From contig CACERX010000054.1 of the NCBI GenBank assembly GCA_902562015.1, positions 1 to 6,861 of the forward strand: a stretch of 6,861 bases of DNA, given 5' to 3'. Positions 1 through 6,052 of the stretch are shown piece after piece. The notes under the pieces are model-generated. The model had not been told where the DNA came from, did no database searches, and worked only from the letters and a program-made list of their open reading frames with translations. How positions within the stretch are numbered: the stretch's first letter is position 1; the number at the start of each line of letters is the position of its first letter. A program made the translations under genes and the position numbers. The DNA is from an uncultured SAR324 cluster bacterium (GTDB lineage Bacteria > SAR324 > NAC60-12).

Positions 1-6
1 GAAAAT

Positions 7-1092
7 ATGAAGAAAGCTATTGCATTACTGACGACAGCAGTAATCTTTGCTGCTTATAGCATTACGGCTATGGGCAAATCACTCTCAGTCGGTTATGTCC
101 TGGTGGGGCCAAAAAATGATGGTGGCTGGTCAATGCGTCATCATGATGGATTTCAATCTTTGAAAAAACATGGTTATAAAGTTTCGATGGTAGAAATGGT
201 ACCAGAAGCCGAATCTGCTAAAGTATTTCTTAAACTTGCAAGAAAGCACGATATTGTCTTTGCAACATCATTTGGGTACATGGACCCAATGGTTAAAGCC
301 GCAAGTAAAGCACCAGATACAATATTCATGCACGCTACTGGCTACAAAGGGAATGACAAAAATATGGATAATTACGTTTGTCACTCTTTTCAAGCTCGAT
401 ACCTTACTGGAATTGCAGCGGGTATGTTGACAAAATCAAATAAAATTGGTGTCGTTGGTTCCCATCCAATACCCGAAATTATCCGCAACATCAATGCTCT
501 AACAATTGGTGCACAGAGCGTAAATCCAAACATTTCTGTTAATATTGTATGGATTAACTCATGGTTCGATCCTCCAAAAGATATGGATGCAGCCAAAGCA
601 CTTCTTGATGCAGGAAATGATATTCTCTTTACAACTACTGATTCACCCAGTGTCGTGACTCTAGCACAAAGTGCATGGAAAAAGCAGGGGAAGGAAGTTT
701 GGAGCATGGGTAATGATGCACCTATGGGAAGTAACGGACCAGACCGATACGTCACAGGTATGATTTTCAATTGGAACTTGCTTTACAAACACATCTTAGA
801 CCAATTAGCTGCTGGTAAATTAAAAATGAATCAGAGATATAATTGGGGTTTGAAAGAAAATTGTGTAGGACTATCTCCATGGGGTAAAAATGTACCCGGA
901 ACAGTAGTCAACAAAGTTGAGACTGTCAGAATGGAATGGATCAATGACAACATGGATGAGTGGTATCCATTTTCACAAGGCATCACAAAACAGGACGGTA
1001 CTAGGGTTTCAGCCGGTGAGATTAAAAGACCTCAACTGGAAACCATGCAGTACTTTGTAAAAGGTGTTACAAATAAATTTCCTACAAATTAA
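7..1092 (+). CDS. BMP/PnrA-family ABC transporter substrate-binding protein
   Basis: A periplasmic solute-binding protein of the basic membrane protein (BMP, PnrA-like) family, 361 aa, a usual length for the family. Residues 1-23 form a signal peptide with a Lys-Lys n-region and an Ala/Ile/Val-rich core. There is no lipobox cysteine, so the mature protein should be soluble in the periplasm. Family landmarks are the N-terminal strand with GPKNDGGW (34-41), the WINSWFDP block (182-189) and the following 'AAKALLDAG.D.LF.TTDS' segment, which line the ligand cleft in BMP proteins. Known relatives bind purine nucleosides, nucleobases or related compounds; the ligand here is inferred only at that level. 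The ATG lies six bases into the window, so its ribosome site and promoter cannot be seen. No permease or ATPase genes follow; they may lie upstream. The next gene starts 3 nt after the stop, suggesting co-transcription. Confidence 0.9.
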   Translation: MKKAIALLTTAVIFAAYSITAMGKSLSVGYVLVGPKNDGGWSMRHHDGFQSLKKHGYKVSMVEMVPEAESAKVFLKLARKHDIVFATSFGYMDPMVKAASKAPDTIFMHATGYKGNDKNMDNYVCHSFQARYLTGIAAGMLTKSNKIGVVGSHPIPEIIRNINALTIGAQSVNPNISVNIVWINSWFDPPKDMDAAKALLDAGNDILFTTTDSPSVVTLAQSAWKKQGKEVWSMGNDAPMGSNGPDRYVTGMIFNWNLLYKHILDQLAAGKLKMNQRYNWGLKENCVGLSPWGKNVPGTVVNKVETVRMEWINDNMDEWYPFSQGITKQDGTRVSAGEIKRPQLETMQYFVKGVTNKFPTN

Positions 1093-1095
1093 GCA

Positions 1096-2052
1096 TTGAT
1101 ACCGATAATTGATTTCAGGAGTGAAAACTGCGTAGAGGAAATGCGCAAAGCATATACCACTTGTGGTTTTGCGGTATTCACAAATGTTTACAACGAATGG
1201 CTATCGGAATTTGATGACTGGAAGTTTCTCATTGATGAGTTCTTCCAACTACCGCTTAAAGTGAAAAAACAATACTCTTATAGCGGAGTTAAGGAAAATC
1301 TGGGTTATAATTGGTTGGAGGAAGAACGTCTTACTCCAACCATGCCGGGAGATTTGAAAGAATCTTTTAATTGGGTTTCTCCTGACCGTATGCAGGAAGA
1401 ATATTGGCCTAAAGAAATTCCTGAATTCAAACCGCTTGCAGAAAAGATTGAACGCATTGCCAGAATGGTGTCCTATAAGTTCATCTATCGGTTTGAAAAA
1501 GTACTTAATGTTCCTACTGGGAAATTAGTGGAACAACACATTGATGGTTCTTCAACAATGAGAATACTTCACTATCCATCGCATGAAGGAGGAATCAAGG
1601 AGAATCAGGTCAGAGGCGGTGCTCATACTGATTATGGATCAATCACCTTATTGTGGAGATTTGATGATGTACCAGGCCTACAGATATATGATAAAGAAAG
1701 TGATGGTTGGATTGATGCGCCAATAATAAATAATTCAGTAGTACTAAACGTCGCTGACATGTTTGCAAGGTGGTCTAACGACACACTAAAATCTACTCCG
1801 CATAGAGTTGTTAATTCTGACTTATCTAGATCACGATACTCTATGCCCTATTTTGTGGACCCGGGCCGAGATGTTATGATAAAAAATCTAACTACCGAAC
1901 CTGATAAATATCCCCCAATTTCTGCATACGAATATCTTAAATGGAGGCTTGCTCAGTCCTATATAGATAATGACTATGAAGAAAATAAAGAAGTGGCGAA
2001 TGACGGCGCCCAACATCTGCCAGAAGAATCTGAATATTCCTTTCAATCCTGA
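1096..2052 (+). CDS. 2-oxoglutarate/Fe(II)-dependent oxygenase, isopenicillin N synthase-like family
   Basis: A cytoplasmic non-haem iron oxygenase of 318 aa, typical for the IPNS/2OG-Fe(II) family. The N-terminus has the family's 'IPIIDF' opening (2-7) and a 'CGFAVFTNV' strand (the DIOX_N region). The C-terminal jelly-roll carries the full iron triad, HTD (H177, D179) and H236 in 'TPHRVV', plus the R247-x-S249 pair ('RYSMP') that binds the 2OG carboxylate in most relatives. All catalytic residues are intact. The start is TTG, 3 nt after the preceding stop, with no clear Shine-Dalgarno. I chose it because it restores the conserved IPIIDF segment; the next in-frame ATG (1141, residue 16) would remove it. 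Translation probably depends on coupling to the binding-protein gene. The substrate is unknown. Family members include thymine 7-hydroxylase and plant-type oxygenases, so oxidation of the imported ligand is possible but inferred. Confidence 0.88.
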   Translation: MIPIIDFRSENCVEEMRKAYTTCGFAVFTNVYNEWLSEFDDWKFLIDEFFQLPLKVKKQYSYSGVKENLGYNWLEEERLTPTMPGDLKESFNWVSPDRMQEEYWPKEIPEFKPLAEKIERIARMVSYKFIYRFEKVLNVPTGKLVEQHIDGSSTMRILHYPSHEGGIKENQVRGGAHTDYGSITLLWRFDDVPGLQIYDKESDGWIDAPIINNSVVLNVADMFARWSNDTLKSTPHRVVNSDLSRSRYSMPYFVDPGRDVMIKNLTTEPDKYPPISAYEYLKWRLAQSYIDNDYEENKEVANDGAQHLPEESEYSFQS

Positions 2053-2082
2053 TTTCATCAAAAGAAATAAACTGATATTCAT

Positions 2083-2105
2083 TTTGCTATACTAATTTTA
2101 GCAAA
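2083..2105 (+). repeat. Short inverted repeat / weak hairpin after the oxygenase gene
   Basis: TTTGCTA (2083-2089) and TAGCAAA (2099-2105) are perfect 7-bp inverted arms around a 9-nt loop, 30 nt past the oxygenase stop. The stem is AT-rich and no T-run follows, so it is not a convincing intrinsic terminator. It could be an mRNA 3'-end stabiliser, an operator or chance in AT-rich DNA. Confidence 0.25.
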
Positions 2106-2124
2106 GATGAATAAACATATACTT

Positions 2125-2154
2125 TTGCATAAATTTGGTGATTTTTTTTATATA
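2125..2154 (+). promoter_or_regulatory. Weak candidate promoter ahead of the small subunit/amidase pair
   Basis: The 197-nt gap 2053-2249 has no convincing gene. Within it, TTGCAT (2125-2130) and TATATA (2149-2154) are separated by 18 bp and could act as -35 and -10 boxes for the downstream pair. Each box is a partial match only, and the DNA is so AT-rich that such pairs occur by chance. Read-through from the upstream genes is equally possible. Confidence 0.2.
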
Positions 2155-2249
2155 AACACATTAAAAGATCTAATTTGCAGCAATGTCAAAATAGTCAGGA
2201 GTCTTCTAAGAATCTTTTGCTACAATTCAACATTCAATGAAGTAAAACA

Positions 2250-2456
2250 ATGCAATATAAACTATCTGATTTCACGGGAAAAAATATTGATACTCCCGAA
2301 GTTAGGTCAGCTTTAAAATCTATTGAAAGACAGATCGAAACCATGAGGAATCATTTGTGTAGTCTGCCATTTGAATCTGAACCTTACGAATTCTTAAAAG
2401 TTCTTTCAGACTGGCAATACCAAAAAAAACACTCCAAGGATAATAATGGCGGATGA
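2250..2456 (+). CDS. Small GatC/AtzG-like amidase partner protein
   Basis: A 68-aa protein whose reading frame has a stop codon nine bases upstream of this ATG, so the start is well fixed; only a weak GAAG ribosome site (2239-2242) is visible. It has no signal peptide or membrane segment. Residues about 17-37 predict as an amphipathic helix, followed by 'SLPFESEPYEFLKVL' (38-52). A helix followed by an acidic 'EP' turn resembles the C-terminal part of GatC and of AtzG/HpxX (DUF4089) proteins. Those small subunits wrap around and stabilise amidase-signature partners. The strongest argument is context: it overlaps the amidase gene by 11 nt, the usual GatC/AtzG layout. The role as a structural partner of the following amidase is inferred; sequence similarity alone is weak. 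Confidence 0.6.
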   Translation: MQYKLSDFTGKNIDTPEVRSALKSIERQIETMRNHLCSLPFESEPYEFLKVLSDWQYQKKHSKDNNGG

Positions 2457-3876
2457 GGGCTTGTCCCGGATGAGTCTGACTGAGATATCTGGAGCAATAG
2501 CAAAACGTGAAGTATCTTCCAAAGAAGTTGTTCTGAACACTTTAGAGCTTCTTGAAAATCAAGGCACTTCACTGAATTGCGTAGCACGTTTGTTTACAGA
2601 AGATGCTTTGAAAGCTGCGGAACTAGCTGATCAGGAATTGACATATGGAAACTCACGAGGTCTCCTGCATGGTGTCCCTTTAACTCATAAAGACATGTTT
2701 TACCGAAAAGGGGAAATAACAGGATGCGGTTCAAAAATCTGTGAAAATTACACTCCATCTATAACGGCAACTGCACTGATCAAACTTGATTCCTCAGGAG
2801 CATTGGATATTGGTAGATTAAACATGGTTGAGTTTGCATATGGACTCACAGGACATAATGAAATCATAGGGAATGTCCACAATCCATTGAGTCTGGAACA
2901 TATAACAGGAGGTTCTTCAAGTGGCCCTGCAGCTGCAGTTTCAGCGAATTTAAGCTACGGCTCACTTGGTTCAGATACTGGTGGTTCAATACGATTCCCC
3001 GCATCATGCTGCGGACTTGTCGGGATGAAACCAACTTATGGCCTTGTCAGTCGTTATGGAGCAATGCCTCTTTCTTTTTCACTGGACCACATCGGCCCGA
3101 TTACAAGAACAGTAACCGACTGCGCCTTGCTAACCCAAATTATTTCAGGTCCAGATGAAAATGATCCTACATCACTAAAGAGCCAAAAAAATAATTACCT
3201 TGAAAAAATAGAATCAGGAATAAATGGAATCAAAATTGGTGTTCCACGCACACATTTCTTTGATAATATTGATAGAGAGGTATTGAGAGAAATGAAAAAA
3301 AGCCTTGAAGTATTCATCGGTCTTGGAGTTGAAATTTTGGAAATAGATTTGCCGGAAAGTTTTAATTTAAGTAACGAAATGGCCAATATTATAACTGCAG
3401 TTGAAGGAAATTCAGCACATAAAAAATGGTTGAAGGATCGTCCTGAAGATTATGGCAGACAAACATTGAAAAGACTCCTTTCAGGATCAATGATTTTTGC
3501 TCATGATTATCTTGAGGCCTTAAAATTACGCAAAGTTATTTTGAAGGAATTTTTGCAGCATGTTTTTGATAAAGTTGAAATATTACACGTACCAGTTGTT
3601 CCAATTCCTGTACCAACAATTGCCGAGTCTGACATTCATGATAATCCAGGATTTATTGAGTTTCTCTCTAACCTAGGGCACTGTACGCGCCCTTTTGATT
3701 ACCTTGGACTACCCGCTGTTTCTGTACCAGCAGGTAAAACTGATAATGGTCTGCCAACAGGATTTCAGTTAGTAGCACCTCCACTAGATGAAGCAATACT
3801 TTTCAGAGCCGCTCGTGCGTATGAAAAAGAAAAACCTTGGGATTTCCAAAAAAGATTTAGTGAAAAAAAAGTTTAA
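2446..3876 (+). CDS. Amidase-signature family hydrolase (GatA/AtzE-like)
   Basis: A cytoplasmic amidase of 476 aa, close to the usual length for the family, with no signal peptide. The amidase-signature fold spans roughly 10-460. The Ser-cisSer-Lys triad is complete: K82 in 'LTHKDM', S157 in 'GGSSSG' (155-160) and nucleophile S181 in 'SDTGGSIR' (176-183). The 75- and 24-residue spacings match those of known members. The C-terminal 'DYLGLPAVSVPAG...GLPTGFQLV' block is also typical. The ATG has an AAGGA ribosome site (2436-2440) and overlaps the end of the small upstream gene by 11 nt, implying coupled translation. No GatB lies here, so a tRNA amidotransferase role is less likely than an AtzE-type amide or carbamoyl hydrolase. 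Hydrolysis of an oxidised or ring-opened nitrogen compound fits the neighbours but is inferred; the substrate is unknown. Confidence 0.92.
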   Translation: MADEGLSRMSLTEISGAIAKREVSSKEVVLNTLELLENQGTSLNCVARLFTEDALKAAELADQELTYGNSRGLLHGVPLTHKDMFYRKGEITGCGSKICENYTPSITATALIKLDSSGALDIGRLNMVEFAYGLTGHNEIIGNVHNPLSLEHITGGSSSGPAAAVSANLSYGSLGSDTGGSIRFPASCCGLVGMKPTYGLVSRYGAMPLSFSLDHIGPITRTVTDCALLTQIISGPDENDPTSLKSQKNNYLEKIESGINGIKIGVPRTHFFDNIDREVLREMKKSLEVFIGLGVEILEIDLPESFNLSNEMANIITAVEGNSAHKKWLKDRPEDYGRQTLKRLLSGSMIFAHDYLEALKLRKVILKEFLQHVFDKVEILHVPVVPIPVPTIAESDIHDNPGFIEFLSNLGHCTRPFDYLGLPAVSVPAGKTDNGLPTGFQLVAPPLDEAILFRAARAYEKEKPWDFQKRFSEKKV

Positions 3877-3912
3877 AAAAGCAATTCCATATAAATTAGA
3901 ATAGCTATTTTT
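3875..3912 (+). terminator. Probable intrinsic terminator after the amidase gene
   Basis: AGCAATTC (3880-3887) pairs with GAATAGCT (3899-3906) with one internal A-A mismatch and an 11-nt loop, then A and a run of five T (3908-3912). The A-run at 3875-3880 can pair with the T-run, so it may work in both directions. The stem is short and AT-rich. It overlaps the amidase stop codon and separates the catabolic cassette from the antiporter pair. Confidence 0.45.
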
Positions 3913-3913
3913 C

Positions 3914-3942
3914 TTGACATTTGCGAAAAATAATGCAAGATT
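3914..3942 (+). promoter_or_regulatory. Candidate sigma-70 promoter for the antiporter pair
   Basis: A consensus -35 box TTGACA (3914-3919) is followed after 17 bp by AAGATT (3937-3942), a weak -10 that is preceded by TGC, giving an extended -10 arrangement. It lies directly after the probable terminator. If used, the leader before the antiporter ATG would be nearly 190 nt. One copy of the TAATGCAAG repeat (3931-3939) overlaps the -10. Confidence 0.4.
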
Positions 3943-4040
3943 TTACAGCAAAAAAAGAGACTATTATTTTAGTATTAAACTAAATTAATATTTAAATTTT
4001 AGTAATTTAGAACTTGCAATTTATTTAACTTAATGCAAGT
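3931..4040 (+). repeat. TAATGCAAG direct repeats and ACTTGCA/TGCAAGT inverted repeat
   Basis: TAATGCAAG occurs at 3931-3939 and again at 4031-4039, exactly 100 bp apart. The second copy forms the right arm of a perfect inverted repeat, ACTTGCA (4012-4018) and TGCAAGT (4034-4040), whose arm centres are 22 bp apart, about two helical turns. The first copy overlaps the candidate -10. This looks like a set of operator half-sites for a regulator of the antiporter genes, but no regulator is encoded in the window. Confidence 0.35.
3966..4004 (+). repeat. ATTTTAGTA direct repeat with internal palindrome
   Basis: ATTTTAGTA occurs at 3966-3974 and 3996-4004, 30 bp apart. The first copy also forms an inverted repeat TTTAGT (3968-3973) and ACTAAA (3979-3984) with a 5-nt loop. 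The segment is almost pure A+T, so chance matches are expected; recorded as a possible binding site only. Confidence 0.2.
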
Positions 4041-4136
4041 CTCATTGTTAAAAATTACGATCCATTTAAAGTCTTCTTTTTGAAAGAACATTAACAAGTA
4101 ATAGCTCACATGAAAAATGAATAAGGAGATTATTTT

Positions 4137-6023
4137 ATGAAACTTAACATGCGTCATGGAGCATTTGCTCTAATTTTATTAGTACTCGGTCTGCCAGCGT
4201 TTGCCGGAGGTGGCGGTGGAACCAGCTTGATTGAACCCTTAGGAGTAATGCTGCTTGCAGGCGCTGTAGTTGCAATTATATTAAGCTATGCAAAACAAGC
4301 TAGTCTCTTCGCTTTTATTATTGTCGGTGTTGTAGCAGGTATAGTAGGTGTAAGAACTGTCATTAACACAAATGTAATGACTGCCTTTGTTGATATAGGC
4401 ATTACGCTACTGCTCTTTATGGCAGGAATGGAAGTTGATATTCCAGGCTTAATAAAACGCTGGAAACTGCTTTTAATCAATGGATTCGGACAAATTATTG
4501 GTTTATTTATTATCAGTTTAGGTCTTGGAGCATTGTATGTCGGCATTGACGCGACATATATGACAGATGCTGGTCTTTCTGCAGATAATGCTATGCCCGC
4601 ATTAATATATTTTGCGCTATGTTTAACCCTTTCATCTACCATTCTTGTAATTGGGACATTAAAAAGTACAGGTCAGATATCACAAGAACATGGACAGGTT
4701 GCGCTTGGTTTGATGGTTTTGCAAGATATAGTAGCTGTTGTGGCACTGGCCATTCTAGCGACCCTGAAACCACCGGCGCCAGGAATTGCTCCTCCAAACT
4801 TAGGTATAGAGGTTGCCTTGATTTTTGGAAAAATGTTCGCCCTAGCAATAGTGCTTTATTTTGTAACGAAATACATTCTAAATCCTCTTTTTAAATTTTT
4901 CGCACAATCAGGTGAAATGCTTTTCATCGGCACTCTTGGTTACGGAATGGGCGTTGCAGCACTTTGTGAAGTTATTCACTTTTCTTCTGGTATCGGAGCT
5001 TTTTTTGCCGGTGCCACTCTTGCTGCACTTCCATACAGACATGAGATTGAAGATAAAGTTGAACCCTTGAAAGCTTTCGGAGTCATACTATTTTTCATGG
5101 GACTTGGGTTTGATATTTCTGAATTAACAACTGATCAGATGCTTGGCGGATTGGTTGAAGGTCTGATACTGGCAGTATTAATAGTCGTTCTTACAATTCC
5201 TTTGATGCTGCTGCTTGGATACTTAAGCAGGTTGAACTCTAAACCGTCATTCCTAATGGGAGCAATCATAAATCAAAGTTCAGAGTTTTCACTGATGCTT
5301 GCTGTTTTATGTTTGCAATACAAGATTTTTGATGCACACATTTTCATTGTGGTGACTCTTGTGGTCTTGATCTCATTCTTCCTTTCTTCGTTAGGACATC
5401 AATTTCTTGATTCTTTCTATGGAGTATTTTCAAATGTTCTTAGTTTTATGGACGGACGTTCAAAAACCGCTAGTGATGAGGTATCTGAAGATATCAAACT
5501 GGATGGTCATGTTGTAATAATGGAGTATAATGAACTGGCAATTGAGATAGCGGACTTTTATGCACAACGCGGTGAACAAGTTTTGCTGCTGGATCTTGAT
5601 CCACATATCATAGAATATTTTGAAAAGCAGCACGGACACAGCAACATCCATGCTCACTATTCAAATATGGCCGATCCTGATGTGTGGGAAGACCTTGCAT
5701 TTAACAAAGCAAAAGTAGTTATTTCATGCATAGATGGCGGACAGGAAGCAGAATTAGCTATTTCCCGTTGGCTCCAAAAAGAAGCCCCTGAAGTTCCTTT
5801 TCTTGCAGCTACTTCATCACACGAGGAGACACTGGAATTGTATGGAGCTGGCGCACGTTATGTTATTCAAACTGAGTATTTGGCTGCTAAAGCTTTTCGA
5901 AATATTTTTGAAACGGAAGAAACAAAACCAAAAAATGAAGCTTTCCGTGATCTTGGCGAACATCATTTTTCAGAAACAAAAAAATTACAAGAAGGACTTG
6001 GCGAATCATTTGCTAATGTCTGA
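4137..6023 (+). CDS. CPA2-family cation:proton antiporter with C-terminal TrkA-N/RCK-like domain (KefB/KefC-like)
   Basis: An inner-membrane monovalent cation (K+ or Na+)/H+ exchanger of 628 aa. Residues 1-23 look like a signal peptide ending 'AFA', followed by GGGGG. About 12 further membrane segments cover roughly 30-425. CPA2 landmarks are GMEVD (97-101), 'LSSTI' in the fourth conserved helix, the core Q196-D197 in 'VLQDIVAVV', 'GAFFAG' (287-292), and a KefC-like 'YRHEIEDKVEPLKAF...FFMGLGFDI' stretch. From about 456 a TrkA-N Rossmann-type domain follows, with no RCK_C domain after it. Oddly, the NAD-binding GxGxxG is replaced by 'MEYNELA' (462-468) and the later GD by S509-N510, although 'LLLDLDP' (483-489) is kept. 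Nucleotide gating may be lost or altered. The start is set by TAAGGAG (4122-4128), 8 nt before the ATG. It sits 29 nt ahead of a paralogue and probably shares its transcript. Ion specificity cannot be read from sequence. Confidence 0.92.
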   Translation: MKLNMRHGAFALILLVLGLPAFAGGGGGTSLIEPLGVMLLAGAVVAIILSYAKQASLFAFIIVGVVAGIVGVRTVINTNVMTAFVDIGITLLLFMAGMEVDIPGLIKRWKLLLINGFGQIIGLFIISLGLGALYVGIDATYMTDAGLSADNAMPALIYFALCLTLSSTILVIGTLKSTGQISQEHGQVALGLMVLQDIVAVVALAILATLKPPAPGIAPPNLGIEVALIFGKMFALAIVLYFVTKYILNPLFKFFAQSGEMLFIGTLGYGMGVAALCEVIHFSSGIGAFFAGATLAALPYRHEIEDKVEPLKAFGVILFFMGLGFDISELTTDQMLGGLVEGLILAVLIVVLTIPLMLLLGYLSRLNSKPSFLMGAIINQSSEFSLMLAVLCLQYKIFDAHIFIVVTLVVLISFFLSSLGHQFLDSFYGVFSNVLSFMDGRSKTASDEVSEDIKLDGHVVIMEYNELAIEIADFYAQRGEQVLLLDLDPHIIEYFEKQHGHSNIHAHYSNMADPDVWEDLAFNKAKVVISCIDGGQEAELAISRWLQKEAPEVPFLAATSSHEETLELYGAGARYVIQTEYLAAKAFRNIFETEETKPKNEAFRDLGEHHFSETKKLQEGLGESFANV

Positions 6024-6052
6024 TCCCGTTTAACACCAGATGAAGAGGATTC

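Noticed and set aside
390..770. 126-codon open frame on the minus strand inside the binding-protein gene
   Set aside because: Lies wholly within a strongly supported gene, with no recognisable domain.
2107..2316. Open frame of 69 codons in the spacer after the oxygenase gene
   Set aside because: No ribosome site, an Ile/Phe/Lys composition typical of translated AT-rich spacer, and overlap with the better supported small subunit gene.
2446..3876. Assignment of the amidase and small ORF as GatA and GatC of tRNA amidotransferase
   Set aside because: No GatB is present, the small subunit is very divergent, and the genes lie beside a binding protein and an oxygenase, which favours a catabolic amidase.
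4080..4104. TTGAAA / TAATAG as a second promoter close to the antiporter start
   Set aside because: Spacing is only 13 bp, too short for a normal sigma-70 promoter.
4286..4642. 118-codon open frame on the minus strand inside the first antiporter
   Set aside because: Antisense shadow of hydrophobic codons in a gene with clear family motifs.
5803..6033. 76-codon open frame overlapping the end of the first antiporter in another frame
   Set aside because: Out-of-frame shadow; the antiporter frame carries the RCK-like domain through to its stop and there is no separate ribosome site.
6024..6052. Possible frameshift splitting one long antiporter into two genes
   Set aside because: The downstream frame starts with its own signal-like segment and repeats the same N-terminal helices, so these are two paralogues, not one broken gene.
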